Positions 25,185-33,448 of a stretch of DNA of 64,000 nucleotides are shown here, piece by piece (positions within the stretch are counted from its first letter, which is position 1; each line of letters begins with the position of its first letter). Position numbers and translations under genes: made by a program. Below the pieces are notes generated by a model, which saw only the letters and a program-made list of their open reading frames with translations, did not search any database and was not told the DNA's origin. Origin of the DNA: Phycisphaerales bacterium (GTDB lineage Bacteria; Planctomycetota; Phycisphaerae; Phycisphaerales; UBA1924); NCBI GenBank assembly GCA_020846975.1, contig JADLCX010000023.1, positions 45,838-109,837 on the forward strand. The letters are read 5' to 3'.

Positions 25185-27380
25185 TCAGGGCGCGGAGGCG
25201 GGCTCGCGCGCGCGGGCGTCGATTCGACGCACAACGTCGTCGGTCATCGTGAGGATCGGAGGCCACTCGCGGCAGGGGAGTCCGTTGCGCGACCGGCCGG
25301 GCGATTTGGGGGTGGCGTCGAAGATCAGCACCTGCGCATCGGGCGATGCGTGCAGGAAATCGCGGCGCGGATCGAAGTTGGCGCACCAGTGAAAGAGGGC
25401 AAGTTCGATGTCCCCCCCCTCCCCCACGGGGTTGACGTCGGGGCCGAAGAGGATGGCGTAGCGGAGAGATGGGGGCGGGCTTGCCGCGAGCGCGGCAGCA
25501 ACTTCATCGACAGCGGCATCGGTGGGCACATCGAGGGAGACGAAGGCCCATCGGTGGTTGAGGGAAGAGGGGATGGAGATGGCGCGGGCGTGCGGGAGGT
25601 TGGGAAGGTGAGGGGCGTTGGCGGAAATCGGATGAGATTCGGAAACGTCAAGCGAGACAGGCCGCTTGCTTCGTGCGCGGCTCGTCGAGGCGAAGGCGCC
25701 TTCTTCACCGGGAATCTTGCGCGTGGCATCGAAGCCGATCTTGCCGCCCGCGCCGTGGTAGGGCGCGGCGTGGTCGAGGATGTCGAGGGGGCCATCGACC
25801 CGCGAAAGATCGCGGCCGTGGTTGTGCTCGCAACGCTCGCCGACGGCACGCATCACGGCGAGCGTGTCGTGGACATCGACAGCCTCATCGACGACAACGA
25901 TGGCCTTGGTCCAGGCCATCTGGCCCGCGCCCCAGACGGCGTGCATGACGCGGCGGGCCTGGAGGGGGTATTCCTTCCGGATCTGGATGAACGCGCAGTT
26001 GTGGAACGCGCCGAACATCGGGAGGTCGTAGTCGAGAATGTCGGGGATGATGGTGCGGAGCAGCGGCAGGAAGAGCCGCTCGGTCGCCTTGCCCATGAAG
26101 TAGTCTTCCTGCGGCGGGAGACCGACCACGGTGGTCGGGTAGATGGGGTCGCGGCGGTGGGTGATGGCGGTGACTTCGAGCAGCGGGTAGTAATCGGGGA
26201 GGGAGTAGAAGCCGGTGTGATCGCCGAAGGGGCCCTCGAAGACGAACGCGGAACTCGGAGGTCGGAACTCGGCGTTGGAAGGCGATGCGCCGGGTTCGGC
26301 GTTCCGAGTTCCGACTTCGAGGCTCCGCGTCTCCACCCAACCCTCGATCACGATCTCGGAGTTGGCGGGGACATCGATCGGGACGGTCTTGCAGCGGACC
26401 AGAGGGATGCCGCCCCCGCCGCCCCGATTGAGGAATCCGGCGAGGAGGAGCTCGCTGATGCCGGGGGGCATGGGGGCGGTGGCGGCGTAGGGGAGGACGC
26501 TCTCGCCGCCGAGGGCGATGGCGACGGGCATGCGTTCACCGAGTTGTTTCCAGCTCCGCCAGTGGCGCGCGCCGTCGTGGTGCACGTGCCAGTGCATGGC
26601 CATGTGCCGCGTGCCGAAGAGTTGGACGCGGTACATGCCGATGTTGCGGCTGGGCGGCGCGGGATGGTCGCGGTCGTCGGCGTGGATGGTGTGGATGCCG
26701 CCGAGCGTGATGTAGCGGCCGCGGCCCCCCCACTGCTCCCAGTCTGCGCGGCGGTCGAGATGCTTCAAGTGGTCGTTGGCACCCGCGGGGTAGCCGAGCG
26801 CCGCGAAGTCGCCATCGAGGGGCCAGCAGCGGAGGAGCGGCAGGCGCGTGAGGTCCACATCCTTGCCGGTGGTGACGACTTCCTGGCAGAGGCCGGTACG
26901 GACGCGCTTGGGCGGGATGCGGGCGAGTTCGAGGAGTTCGGGGAGTTTCTTGAGTTTGGCGATGAGCGTGGGCGGAGGCTCGGGCTTGATGAGCGTGGCG
27001 AGGCGGGTGGCGAGGGACTCGAGGCCGTCGTGCATGCCGGCACTCCGAGCCGGCGCTGGTGTGCCGGAGCGAGGAGCCGGCTCGGAGGGCCGGCGTACCC
27101 CGAGCGCCATCTCCATGCGTGCGTAACTGCCGAACTGGTTGATGACCACGGGGATGTCGGAGCCTTCGACGTTCTCAAAGAGCAGGGCCTTGCCGCCGAG
27201 GTGGTGAAATCGCGGGTCGGTCCGGCGCGTGGCATCGGCGGGCAGGCTTGGAGCGGGGAGTTTGCTCTGGCGGTCGGCGAGTTCGGTGATCTCGAGGATG
27301 GGGGACGTGCGGGCGGAGGTGCGCTGGAGTTCACCGGCGCGGTCGAGGGCGGCGACGAAGTCGCGGGTGGTGGAATACAT
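25185..27380 (-). CDS. UbiD-family prenyl-FMN decarboxylase (menaquinone/futalosine-type) with palindromic insertions
   Basis: The start at 27380 gives a product of 731 residues beginning STTRDFVAALDRAGEL. UbiD features are LPLLRCWPLDGDFAA, NIGMYRVQLFGTRHMAMHWH, MPVAIALGG, the EGPFGDHTGFYS region, EDYFMGKATERLFLPLL and KIGFDATRK. A C-terminal half repeats the pattern NFDPRRDF...DATPKSPG, as in the longer UbiD proteins linked to menaquinone biosynthesis (TIGR03701/MqnL type). UbiD enzymes use prenylated FMN made by UbiX, which is not in this window. Three loops are expanded by palindromic DNA at 25640-25690, 26248-26320 and 27036-27098; conserved blocks remain intact. It is convergent with the kinase gene, 18 bases apart. 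The exact substrate is inferred. Confidence 0.8.
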   Translation of the reverse strand: MYSTTRDFVAALDRAGELQRTSARTSPILEITELADRQSKLPAPSLPADATRRTDPRFHHLGGKALLFENVEGSDIPVVINQFGSYARMEMALGVRRPSEPAPRSGTPAPARSAGMHDGLESLATRLATLIKPEPPPTLIAKLKKLPELLELARIPPKRVRTGLCQEVVTTGKDVDLTRLPLLRCWPLDGDFAALGYPAGANDHLKHLDRRADWEQWGGRGRYITLGGIHTIHADDRDHPAPPSRNIGMYRVQLFGTRHMAMHWHVHHDGARHWRSWKQLGERMPVAIALGGESVLPYAATAPMPPGISELLLAGFLNRGGGGGIPLVRCKTVPIDVPANSEIVIEGWVETRSLEVGTRNAEPGASPSNAEFRPPSSAFVFEGPFGDHTGFYSLPDYYPLLEVTAITHRRDPIYPTTVVGLPPQEDYFMGKATERLFLPLLRTIIPDILDYDLPMFGAFHNCAFIQIRKEYPLQARRVMHAVWGAGQMAWTKAIVVVDEAVDVHDTLAVMRAVGERCEHNHGRDLSRVDGPLDILDHAAPYHGAGGKIGFDATRKIPGEEGAFASTSRARSKRPVSLDVSESHPISANAPHLPNLPHARAISIPSSLNHRWAFVSLDVPTDAAVDEVAAALAASPPPSLRYAILFGPDVNPVGEGGDIELALFHWCANFDPRRDFLHASPDAQVLIFDATPKSPGRSRNGLPCREWPPILTMTDDVVRRIDARAREPASAP
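25662..25687 (+). repeat. 26-base repeat inside ubiD
   Basis: This is the second copy of the 26-base unit found at 12664-12689 (24 of 26 bases identical). A hairpin CAAGCG-n8-CGCTTG overlaps its left end. It is translated on the minus strand as an Arg/Ser-rich loop after KIGFDATRKIPGEEG. Confidence 0.6.
26248..26320 (-). repeat. Palindromic insertion inside ubiD (CGGAACTCGG type)
   Basis: Perfect 12-base arms GTCGGAACTCGG (26261-26272) and CCGAGTTCCGAC (26304-26315) flank a 31-base centre. The segment encodes about 25 extra residues between the blocks EIVIEGWV and EGPFGDHTGFYS. Confidence 0.7.
27036..27098 (-). repeat. Paired GCCGGC-type elements inside ubiD
   Basis: GCCGGCACTCCGAGCCGGC (27036-27054) and the inverted copy GCCGGCTCGGAGGGCCGGC (27076-27094) form a larger palindrome. 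They add a Pro/Ala/Ser-rich loop to the protein after RMEMALG. The same unit occurs at 16266. Confidence 0.7.
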
Positions 27381-27436
27381 CGAAGCGAGAGTAGGCGGCG
27401 CACTGCTGATGACCGACCCGAGTACGATGCGTCGCC

Positions 27437-28315
27437 TTGCACATCGACCCTGCCCAAGTCGCAAAGTTGGAAGAGGCGCGGCTGGCCCGCGCGTACGCCG
27501 AGGTCGCGCCGGAGCATCGGCTGATCAGCGCGGCGAGCGTGGAGGCGGGCGCGGCGGTCGCTGGGCGCGAACACCCTGGTTCATGGCTGAACTCGATCGT
27601 GAACCTCGGCATGTCGGGCCCGGTCGATGAAGCCGGGCTTGCGGGCACGATTGAGTGGTATGTCGCCGCGGGGATTGAGCCGACGGTGGAACTCTGCCCG
27701 TTCGCCCACCCCTCAACACCGGGCCTGTGCACGAAGCTCGGGTTCGTCCTGAATCCACGTGTTGAGCCGGCGGGCAAGGTCACGTGCGCGTTCGACAATG
27801 TGATGGCGCGGGCGCTGGGTCGGCCTGGCGCGTCGTCGGTCGAGAACGCCCCGAGCGTTCACGAGGTTGAGATGCGTGTGGTGGACCCGCACGATCCAGC
27901 GACGTCGCGGGAGTTCATCGAAGTCACCATTGCGCGAGGCTCGCTGACTTCACCACCTCCGAGCGACAACGAGCGTGCAACAGTGAGACGGTGCATGGAC
28001 CATCCGCGCTCCGTGGCTGTGGCCGCGTGGGTCGATGGGCGGATGGTGGGCGCGGCCCAACTGGAAGTGTGGGGTGAATCCTGCACGCTGTACGCCGCGA
28101 AGGTGCTGCCGGAGTTCCGCAGGCGTGGGATCCAGCAGGCGTTGATCGGTGCGAGACTGGATGAAGGGGCGCGACGAGGAGCTCGCTTTGCGACCATCAG
28201 CTCGCGGCCGGGCGTCGCGACCGAGCGGAACGCGCGGCGGATGGGCTTTGAGGTGGTTTACACACGGGTGATGCTGGTGCGGCCGGGGGTGGGGCTGCGG
28301 GGCGTCGGCGATTGA
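27437..28315 (+). CDS. GNAT-family N-acetyltransferase
   Basis: The 292-residue protein contains a C-terminal GNAT fold. VAAWVDGRMVGAAQLEVWG is beta4-like, AAKVLPEFRRRGIQQALIGARL is the acetyl-CoA pyrophosphate-binding motif A with the expected Arg/Gly-rich loop, and TERNARRMGFEVVYTRVML is motif B. The N-terminal half is a degenerate GNAT-like domain (GTIEWYVAAGIEPTVELCPF), so this is a two-domain member. TTG 27437 is the first start in frame. The gene is divergent from ubiD, with only 56 bases between starts. The acceptor is unknown. Confidence 0.78.
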   Translation: MHIDPAQVAKLEEARLARAYAEVAPEHRLISAASVEAGAAVAGREHPGSWLNSIVNLGMSGPVDEAGLAGTIEWYVAAGIEPTVELCPFAHPSTPGLCTKLGFVLNPRVEPAGKVTCAFDNVMARALGRPGASSVENAPSVHEVEMRVVDPHDPATSREFIEVTIARGSLTSPPPSDNERATVRRCMDHPRSVAVAAWVDGRMVGAAQLEVWGESCTLYAAKVLPEFRRRGIQQALIGARLDEGARRGARFATISSRPGVATERNARRMGFEVVYTRVMLVRPGVGLRGVGD

Positions 28316-28404
28316 GGCGATGAGGGACGAGGTCTCGGGCGTCTACGCTCGCATCGTCCCGTGGATCACTGGCAATCAGACCCCACCGCGTAAACAAGAA
28401 ATCA

Positions 28405-29136
28405 ATGAAGAAGCAAGCAACCAAGAAGGCCATGGACTACGCCGCGGAGATGGATTGGCCCGGATACTTCGAGGCCGTCGCGAACAAGCCGGCGCGGGAG
28501 ACGCTGGTGAAAGCGTTGGAGTTGTTTGAGAGGGAAGTTGCCGCCAAGCCCCGCCGCGCGGGGGCGGGGGGTGGCGCGAAGCCGAGAGAACTGGCGGCGG
28601 TCGATATCGGCTGCGGCGAGGGACGCGACACGCGGGAACTGCTGAGCCGGGCTGGGCCGGCGCGGTGGTCGGTGATGGCCGCGGACGGCTCGGGGAAGGG
28701 GCTGGCGATCATGGAGGCGTCGATCAAGCGCGGCGATCGCGGGCGGGTGCTGATCTCGCAGTGCGTGATGGAGGACCTGCCGCGGGCGTACGCGAGCGGC
28801 GTGCGCGTGGGCGGGAGGGCCCGCGTGCTGCGGAGGGTCGACCTGGTCAACGCGTCGTTCTCGCTGCCCTTCTGCAAGCCAGCGGCGTTGCCGAAGGTGT
28901 GGGTGTGGATCGATGGGCTGATCCGACCGGGCGGGCGGTTCGCGGGCCAGGTCTTCGGCGATCGGGACACGTGGGCCCACGCCCGCAAGACGACGGGGAT
29001 TCCGCGGAAGCGACTCGATGAGATGTTCCGCGGGTTCGTGTTCGAGGAACTGCGGGAAGAGGAAAAGGACGACCGGACGACGATGGGTGAGTTGAAGCAC
29101 TGGCATGTGTACCACATCGTGGCCCGAAAGCGGTAG
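28405..29136 (+). CDS. Class I SAM-dependent methyltransferase
   Basis: The 243-residue protein starts with a Lys-rich MKKQATKKAMD. Motif I of class I methyltransferases is AAVDIGCGEGRDTREL, an Asp follows in MAADGSGKG, and post-motif features are VDLVNASFSLPFC and LIRPGGRFAGQVFG. It resembles TehB/UbiE-like small-molecule methyltransferases. The substrate is not deducible. Its stop lies about 90 bases before the preferred start of the ABC ATPase. Confidence 0.8.
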   Translation: MKKQATKKAMDYAAEMDWPGYFEAVANKPARETLVKALELFEREVAAKPRRAGAGGGAKPRELAAVDIGCGEGRDTRELLSRAGPARWSVMAADGSGKGLAIMEASIKRGDRGRVLISQCVMEDLPRAYASGVRVGGRARVLRRVDLVNASFSLPFCKPAALPKVWVWIDGLIRPGGRFAGQVFGDRDTWAHARKTTGIPRKRLDEMFRGFVFEELREEEKDDRTTMGELKHWHVYHIVARKR

Positions 29137-29197
29137 ACTGTGTGGGAACCGAAACTCGGTCGCAAGAAAACCGTACACTGATGAGGAACGCCAAGCC

Positions 29198-29222
29198 CAC
29201 GGGCGAGGACGCCCGTGCCACC
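29198..29222 (+). repeat. Stem-plus-CCAC element before the ABC ATPase
   Basis: CACGGGC-n6-GCCCGTG is followed by CCACC. It lies just upstream of the ATG at 29229, either in the leader or, if an earlier start is used, within the N-terminus of the protein. Confidence 0.65.
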
Positions 29223-29228
29223 AAAGCC

Positions 29229-30392
29229 ATGACCACGCTCTCCCCCACTGCTTCCGGCCGCGGCGCAAGTGAACTGGTGATCGATCTTGAGAACGTCGCC
29301 AAGACGTATTCGGGCCGGTTCGGACGGAAGAGGATCCAGGCGCTGCGCGGGATCGAGATGCGCGTGCACCGGGGAGAGATCTTCGGTCTCTTGGGGCCGA
29401 ACGGCGCGGGCAAGAGCACGCTGGTCAAGATCCTGATGACGATCATCCGGTCAACGACCTGCCGCGGGGTCATGCTCGGGCGGCCGGTCGGTGACACGGG
29501 CGTGCTGGCGCGGGTGGGGTACCTGCCGGAGCATCACCGGTTCCCGGAATACCTGACCGGGGCGCAGGTGCTGGACCACTTCGCGGCGATGTGCATGGTG
29601 CCGCGCGCGGCGCGGCGGAAGCGTGCGGGGGAACTGCTCGAACTGGTGGGGATGTCGGCGTGGGCGGACAAGCGCGTCAAGAGTTACTCCAAGGGCATGC
29701 GCCAGCGGCTGGGGATCGCCAACGCGCTGACGAACAGCCCGGAGCTGGTGCTGCTGGACGAGCCGACCGACGGGGTTGATCCGGTCGGCCGCAAGGACAT
29801 CCGCGAGATTCTCGTGCGGCTGCGCGGGCAGGGCACGACGGTTTTTCTGAACTCGCACCTGCTGAGCGAGCTCGAGATGGTGTGCGACCGGGTGGCGATC
29901 CTGGTGCAGGGCGTCGTGTCGGCGCAGGGCACGATGGCCGAACTGACGCTCGATAGCCGGCGGTACGAGATCGAGGTGATCGGGACGAACGGGCCGAGCG
30001 GCGGGGACGCGAAGTTTCTGCCGGAGGCGCTGCGGGAGGTCGCACTCCTGCCCGATCCGGGCGCGGTCGCTGACTCGGCGCCGGCGGTGTTGCCGGCGAT
30101 CTCGCCGGATGTTCCGGCCGGCTCGCGGGGCGATCTGTCGGGTCGGCTTCGCGCCGGCGACATCCCCATCCAGATTGACAACAACTCGATCAGCGTGGGC
30201 ACGGACGATCCCGAGGTCATCCAGCCGCTCTTGGATGTTCTGCGACGCAAGGGCGTCACCATCCGGGCGGTGCGCCCGGTGAGGGCATCGCTGGAGGACC
30301 TGTTCATGATCGCCGTGACGGACCCGGCGACGGGCAAGGCGCGAGCGCCGGGCGCGGCTGCTTCGACCGCGGGAAAGGGAGGGCGGGCCTGA
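29229..30392 (+). CDS. ABC-2-type exporter ATP-binding protein
   Basis: The preferred start at 29229 gives 387 residues; in-frame starts at 29181 and 29142 would add a tail encoded partly by a palindromic repeat. Motifs are Walker A GPNGAGKST, the Q-loop region (here VGYLPEHH), signature SYSKGMRQRLGIA (SKGMRQ in place of LSGGQ), Walker B LVLLDEPTDGVDP and the switch His in NSHLLSE. The C-terminal extension of about 150 residues is typical of CcmA/NatA-like ATPases. It overlaps the permease gene by one base (TGATG), so the two form an operon and a transporter. Substrate unknown. Confidence 0.88.
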   Translation: MTTLSPTASGRGASELVIDLENVAKTYSGRFGRKRIQALRGIEMRVHRGEIFGLLGPNGAGKSTLVKILMTIIRSTTCRGVMLGRPVGDTGVLARVGYLPEHHRFPEYLTGAQVLDHFAAMCMVPRAARRKRAGELLELVGMSAWADKRVKSYSKGMRQRLGIANALTNSPELVLLDEPTDGVDPVGRKDIREILVRLRGQGTTVFLNSHLLSELEMVCDRVAILVQGVVSAQGTMAELTLDSRRYEIEVIGTNGPSGGDAKFLPEALREVALLPDPGAVADSAPAVLPAISPDVPAGSRGDLSGRLRAGDIPIQIDNNSISVGTDDPEVIQPLLDVLRRKGVTIRAVRPVRASLEDLFMIAVTDPATGKARAPGAAASTAGKGGRA

Positions 30393-31462
30393 TGCTCATG
30401 CAGACCCTGGCGATCTTCCGCGATGCGTACCGCGAACTGAACCACAAGAAGATGTTCTGGATCGTGCTGGCGATCTCCGGCCTGGTGGTCGCGGCGTTCG
30501 GCGCGGTGGGAATCAACGAGCAGGGCCTGTCGGTGCTGTGGTGGCAGATCGACTCGGGGGTGTTCAACACGTCGCTCATGTCGGGCGGCATGTTCTACAA
30601 GAGCCTGTTCGCGGGGTTGGGCGTGGGGGTCTGGCTCACGTGGGGCGCGACGATACTGGCGATCATCTCGGTATCGAGCCTGATCCCGGACTTTGTCGCG
30701 GGCGGGTCGATCGATCTGGCGCTGTCGCGCCCGATCGGGCGGGTCCGGCTGTTCATGACCAAGTACCTCGCGGGGCTGCTGTTTGTCGGCCTGCAGGTGA
30801 CGGTGTTCACGGTGGCCTCGTTCCTGGTGATCGGGATTCGAGGGCGCGTGTGGGAGCCCGGGCTGCTGTGGTGCATCCCGCTGGTGCTGCTGTTCTTCTC
30901 GTACCTGTACGCGGTGTGCGCCCTGGTCGGGCTGGTGACACGATCGACGATCGCCGCGCTCTTGATCACGATGCTGGTGTGGCTGGGCGTGTTCGGGTTG
31001 CACGCGACGGAGAGCCTGTTCCAGGAATTCCGAATCCGCGACGAGATGCGGCTGGCGCAGCTCGACAAGGACATCGCCAGGGCGGGCGAGAACGCCGACC
31101 GGGCCAGGCGGCTGGAGAACAAGAAGGCCGACATCACCAAGTCGTCGAAGATGGTCCGCAACACGCATCGCGCCCTGTTCGGCGTGATGACGGTCCTGCC
31201 CAAGACCAAGGAGACGGTGGGCGTGCTGGAACGCATCCTGGTCTCGCAGGCCGATCTGGACCAGCTCAACCGCAACAACGACAGCGTGCCGCCGATCCAG
31301 TTCGATCCGGACGATGTTCAGATCAACATGCGCGAGCTCACCAAACGCATGAAGCAGGAGGAGCGCAACCGCCCGCTGTGGTGGATCATCGGAACCTCGG
31401 TCGGGTTCGAGGCCGTGGTCCTCGGGCTGGCGTGCTGGATCTTCGCACAGCGCGATTTCTGA
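30392..31462 (+). CDS. ABC-2-type exporter permease
   Basis: The 356-residue partner of the upstream ATPase begins FRDAYRELNHKKMFWIVLAISGL and has about six membrane segments. These include a conserved-looking LSRPIGRVRLFMTKYLAGLL turn, which is typical of bacitracin/Nat-type ABC-2 permeases. Between segments five and six is a soluble Lys/Glu/Asp-rich region of about 120 residues (coil-like RRLENKKADITKSSKM). The ATG overlaps the ATPase stop by one base. Confidence 0.85.
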   Translation: MLMQTLAIFRDAYRELNHKKMFWIVLAISGLVVAAFGAVGINEQGLSVLWWQIDSGVFNTSLMSGGMFYKSLFAGLGVGVWLTWGATILAIISVSSLIPDFVAGGSIDLALSRPIGRVRLFMTKYLAGLLFVGLQVTVFTVASFLVIGIRGRVWEPGLLWCIPLVLLFFSYLYAVCALVGLVTRSTIAALLITMLVWLGVFGLHATESLFQEFRIRDEMRLAQLDKDIARAGENADRARRLENKKADITKSSKMVRNTHRALFGVMTVLPKTKETVGVLERILVSQADLDQLNRNNDSVPPIQFDPDDVQINMRELTKRMKQEERNRPLWWIIGTSVGFEAVVLGLACWIFAQRDF

Positions 31463-31469
31463 ACGCGCA

Positions 31470-31496
31470 GCATCGGCAGCGATGCCGACGCCACGG
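31470..31496. repeat. CATCGGC-type stem-plus-CCACGG element
   Basis: CATCGGC, a short loop and GCCGA are followed by CGCCACGG. It fills the gap between the ABC permease and the convergent membrane protein. It matches the elements at 18568-18592 and 34424-34447. Confidence 0.6.
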
Positions 31497-31499
31497 CGT

Positions 31500-32537
31500 T
31501 CAGTTGTTGCTGACGGCGACGGCGGTTGCCGACGCGCCGGTGTTGGCGCGGCTGAGGATCCCGTCCATCATGCCGCGGACCTCCTGAGCCATGCGGGTGT
31601 TGGGGAACTCGTTGATGATGCGCCGGCCGAGCGCGGCGGCGGTGGCCCACTGGCGGTCCTGCACGGCGAGCTTGAACTGCGCGCCGAGGTTCTCGCGGGC
31701 CTTGCTGATGACGCCGCGGGCGACCTCACGGAAGGGCTCCGCATCGTTCTCGCTGAGGTACGTGTCGAGTTCCTTGAGCAGCATCATCGCGTCGTCAACG
31801 CGCCCGCCGTGGGCGGCCTCGAGGAAGCGGCGTTCGAGGTCCTGCTTGTAGATCGAGCGGGCCGATTCCACGCGCTGGCGGAGGTTCTCGACGCGCGGCG
31901 TGTCGGGGTAGAGGCGGCCGATTCTCGCGGACTCGCGGAGCGCGACATCCCACCGGCGCTGCACGATCAGGCCGTCGAGCCTCGCGATCGCGTCGGTGAC
32001 GCGGCGTTCCTGGATCTCGGAGCGGGCCATGTCGATGCGGGCGCGGAACTCCTCGGCATCGGCGCGGTAGCCGAAACGCTCGCTCAACTCTTCGCAGAGC
32101 ACGGTCGCGGCGTCCCACGCCTGGGCCTGGATGTCCTCCTCGATCGCGCGGCAGAGCAGGTTTCGCTCGGTCTGGCGGTTGAGCACGCGGCGGGCATCGT
32201 CGGAGAGCGCGGCCTGATCGCGCAAGAGCCGGATCGAGTCGGTCATCATCTCGACGCGGCGCGAGAGCAGGTCGGCCGCGCCGCGCCGTGAGCGGATGTG
32301 CCACAGGAGCGGCGCGGCGAGGAAGACCATCACGCCGCCGACCAGTCCCGCCAGGAGGAGGAACGGTCGGAAGGCTTCCTTGACGTTGCCCAGACCCGTG
32401 CCGAAGAGGATCAGGCCCACGCTCACGGTCAGAGGCAGGATGAGGTCGAGCACGATCCCGACCAGATGCCCGTTGCCCGACCGCCGCGGCGTGACGACTG
32501 ACGGCGTTGCGTTGGGGTCATCGGCGAGGTTGTGCAT
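31500..32537 (-). CDS. Membrane-anchored helical (TPR-like) protein of unknown function
   Basis: The start at 32537 has GGAG eight bases upstream. The 345-residue product has two adjacent membrane segments (GIVLDLILPLTVSVGLILFG and FLLLAGLVGGVMVFLAAPLLW). The rest is an all-helical soluble domain rich in Arg, Glu, Ala and Leu, with repeating units such as AWDAATVLCEELSERFG and RWDVALRESARIGRLYPD that look like divergent TPRs. It may be a scaffold on the cytoplasmic side. No catalytic motif is seen. It is convergent with the ABC pair. Confidence 0.65.
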   Translation of the reverse strand: MHNLADDPNATPSVVTPRRSGNGHLVGIVLDLILPLTVSVGLILFGTGLGNVKEAFRPFLLLAGLVGGVMVFLAAPLLWHIRSRRGAADLLSRRVEMMTDSIRLLRDQAALSDDARRVLNRQTERNLLCRAIEEDIQAQAWDAATVLCEELSERFGYRADAEEFRARIDMARSEIQERRVTDAIARLDGLIVQRRWDVALRESARIGRLYPDTPRVENLRQRVESARSIYKQDLERRFLEAAHGGRVDDAMMLLKELDTYLSENDAEPFREVARGVISKARENLGAQFKLAVQDRQWATAAALGRRIINEFPNTRMAQEVRGMMDGILSRANTGASATAVAVSNN

Positions 32538-32790
32538 GGAGGAGGCTCCGGGGCGAGCGGCGGGATGGTTCCCGGCGGCCGCGGGTGAAGTCGAAGACGA
32601 GGTTGGAAACGGTATGATCGTCAAGAGTTGCAGGATTGACCCCAAAGCGGGGGAGTGTGACCGGACGATGGGCGGGCCAGGTCGGGCAACGCACCCTGTT
32701 TGAGGTACCACCGACGTTTCGCGGACTCGGCCGACTGGGGAACTGGGTACTTTGCCATTCGTAAAATCCCCAATACAAGGGATACGACCA

Positions 32791-33435
32791 TTGAATCGAC
32801 AGCCGATCATCGACCGCTTTCCGCTCGGTCCGTTCGAGACCAACTGCTTTGTGCTGCGGTTCTCTGGCAGCACGGACTGCTGGTTCATCGATGCGGGCGA
32901 GGAGCCGGGCGAGATGATCGGTTTGGTTCGGCGCGAGGGGCTGCGGCCGGTAGCGCTGGTGCTGACGCACGCGCACTGCGACCACATCGCCGGGGCGTTC
33001 GAGGTCGTGCGGGCGTTTCCGAAGTTGCCGCTGATGATCCACGAGGCCGAGCGCGAGTGGCTGGACAACCCGATGCTCAACCTCTCGGTCATGACGGGTG
33101 TTCCCGTGACCGCGCCCTCGCCCGAGCGGCTGCTGCGGGATGGCGACGAACTCGAACTGGCCGGGGAGCGGTGGCGTGTGCTGCACACACCCGGGCATTC
33201 GCCGGGCGGGATCACGCTGTGGCATGAGCCCTCGAAGACGGCGTTCGTTGGTGATGCGCTGTTCTCGGGGTCGATCGGAAGGACGGACTTCCCGGGGTCG
33301 AGCTTCGACACGCTGGCGAGGTCGATCCGCACGAAGTTGTACACGCTGCCGGATGAGACCCGCGTGCTGCCGGGGCACGGGCCGGAGACGACAATCGGTC
33401 GGGAGAAGAGGGGCAACCCGTTTGTGCGGCCGTAA
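32791..33435 (+). CDS. MBL-fold metallo-hydrolase (glyoxalase II-like)
   Basis: TTG 32791 is preceded by AAGGGA with seven-base spacing, giving 214 residues that begin NRQPIIDRFPLGPFETNCF. The metal motif THAHCDHIAG (HxHxDH) is complete; further ligands are HTPGHSPGG, VGDALFSGSIGRTDFPG and LPGHGPETTIG. This pattern matches YcbL/glyoxalase II-type hydrolases, which usually cleave a thioester such as S-lactoylglutathione. It is followed after 13 bases by the zinc-ribbon membrane protein. Confidence 0.88.
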   Translation: MNRQPIIDRFPLGPFETNCFVLRFSGSTDCWFIDAGEEPGEMIGLVRREGLRPVALVLTHAHCDHIAGAFEVVRAFPKLPLMIHEAEREWLDNPMLNLSVMTGVPVTAPSPERLLRDGDELELAGERWRVLHTPGHSPGGITLWHEPSKTAFVGDALFSGSIGRTDFPGSSFDTLARSIRTKLYTLPDETRVLPGHGPETTIGREKRGNPFVRP

Positions 33436-33448
33436 GTACACTGGGACG

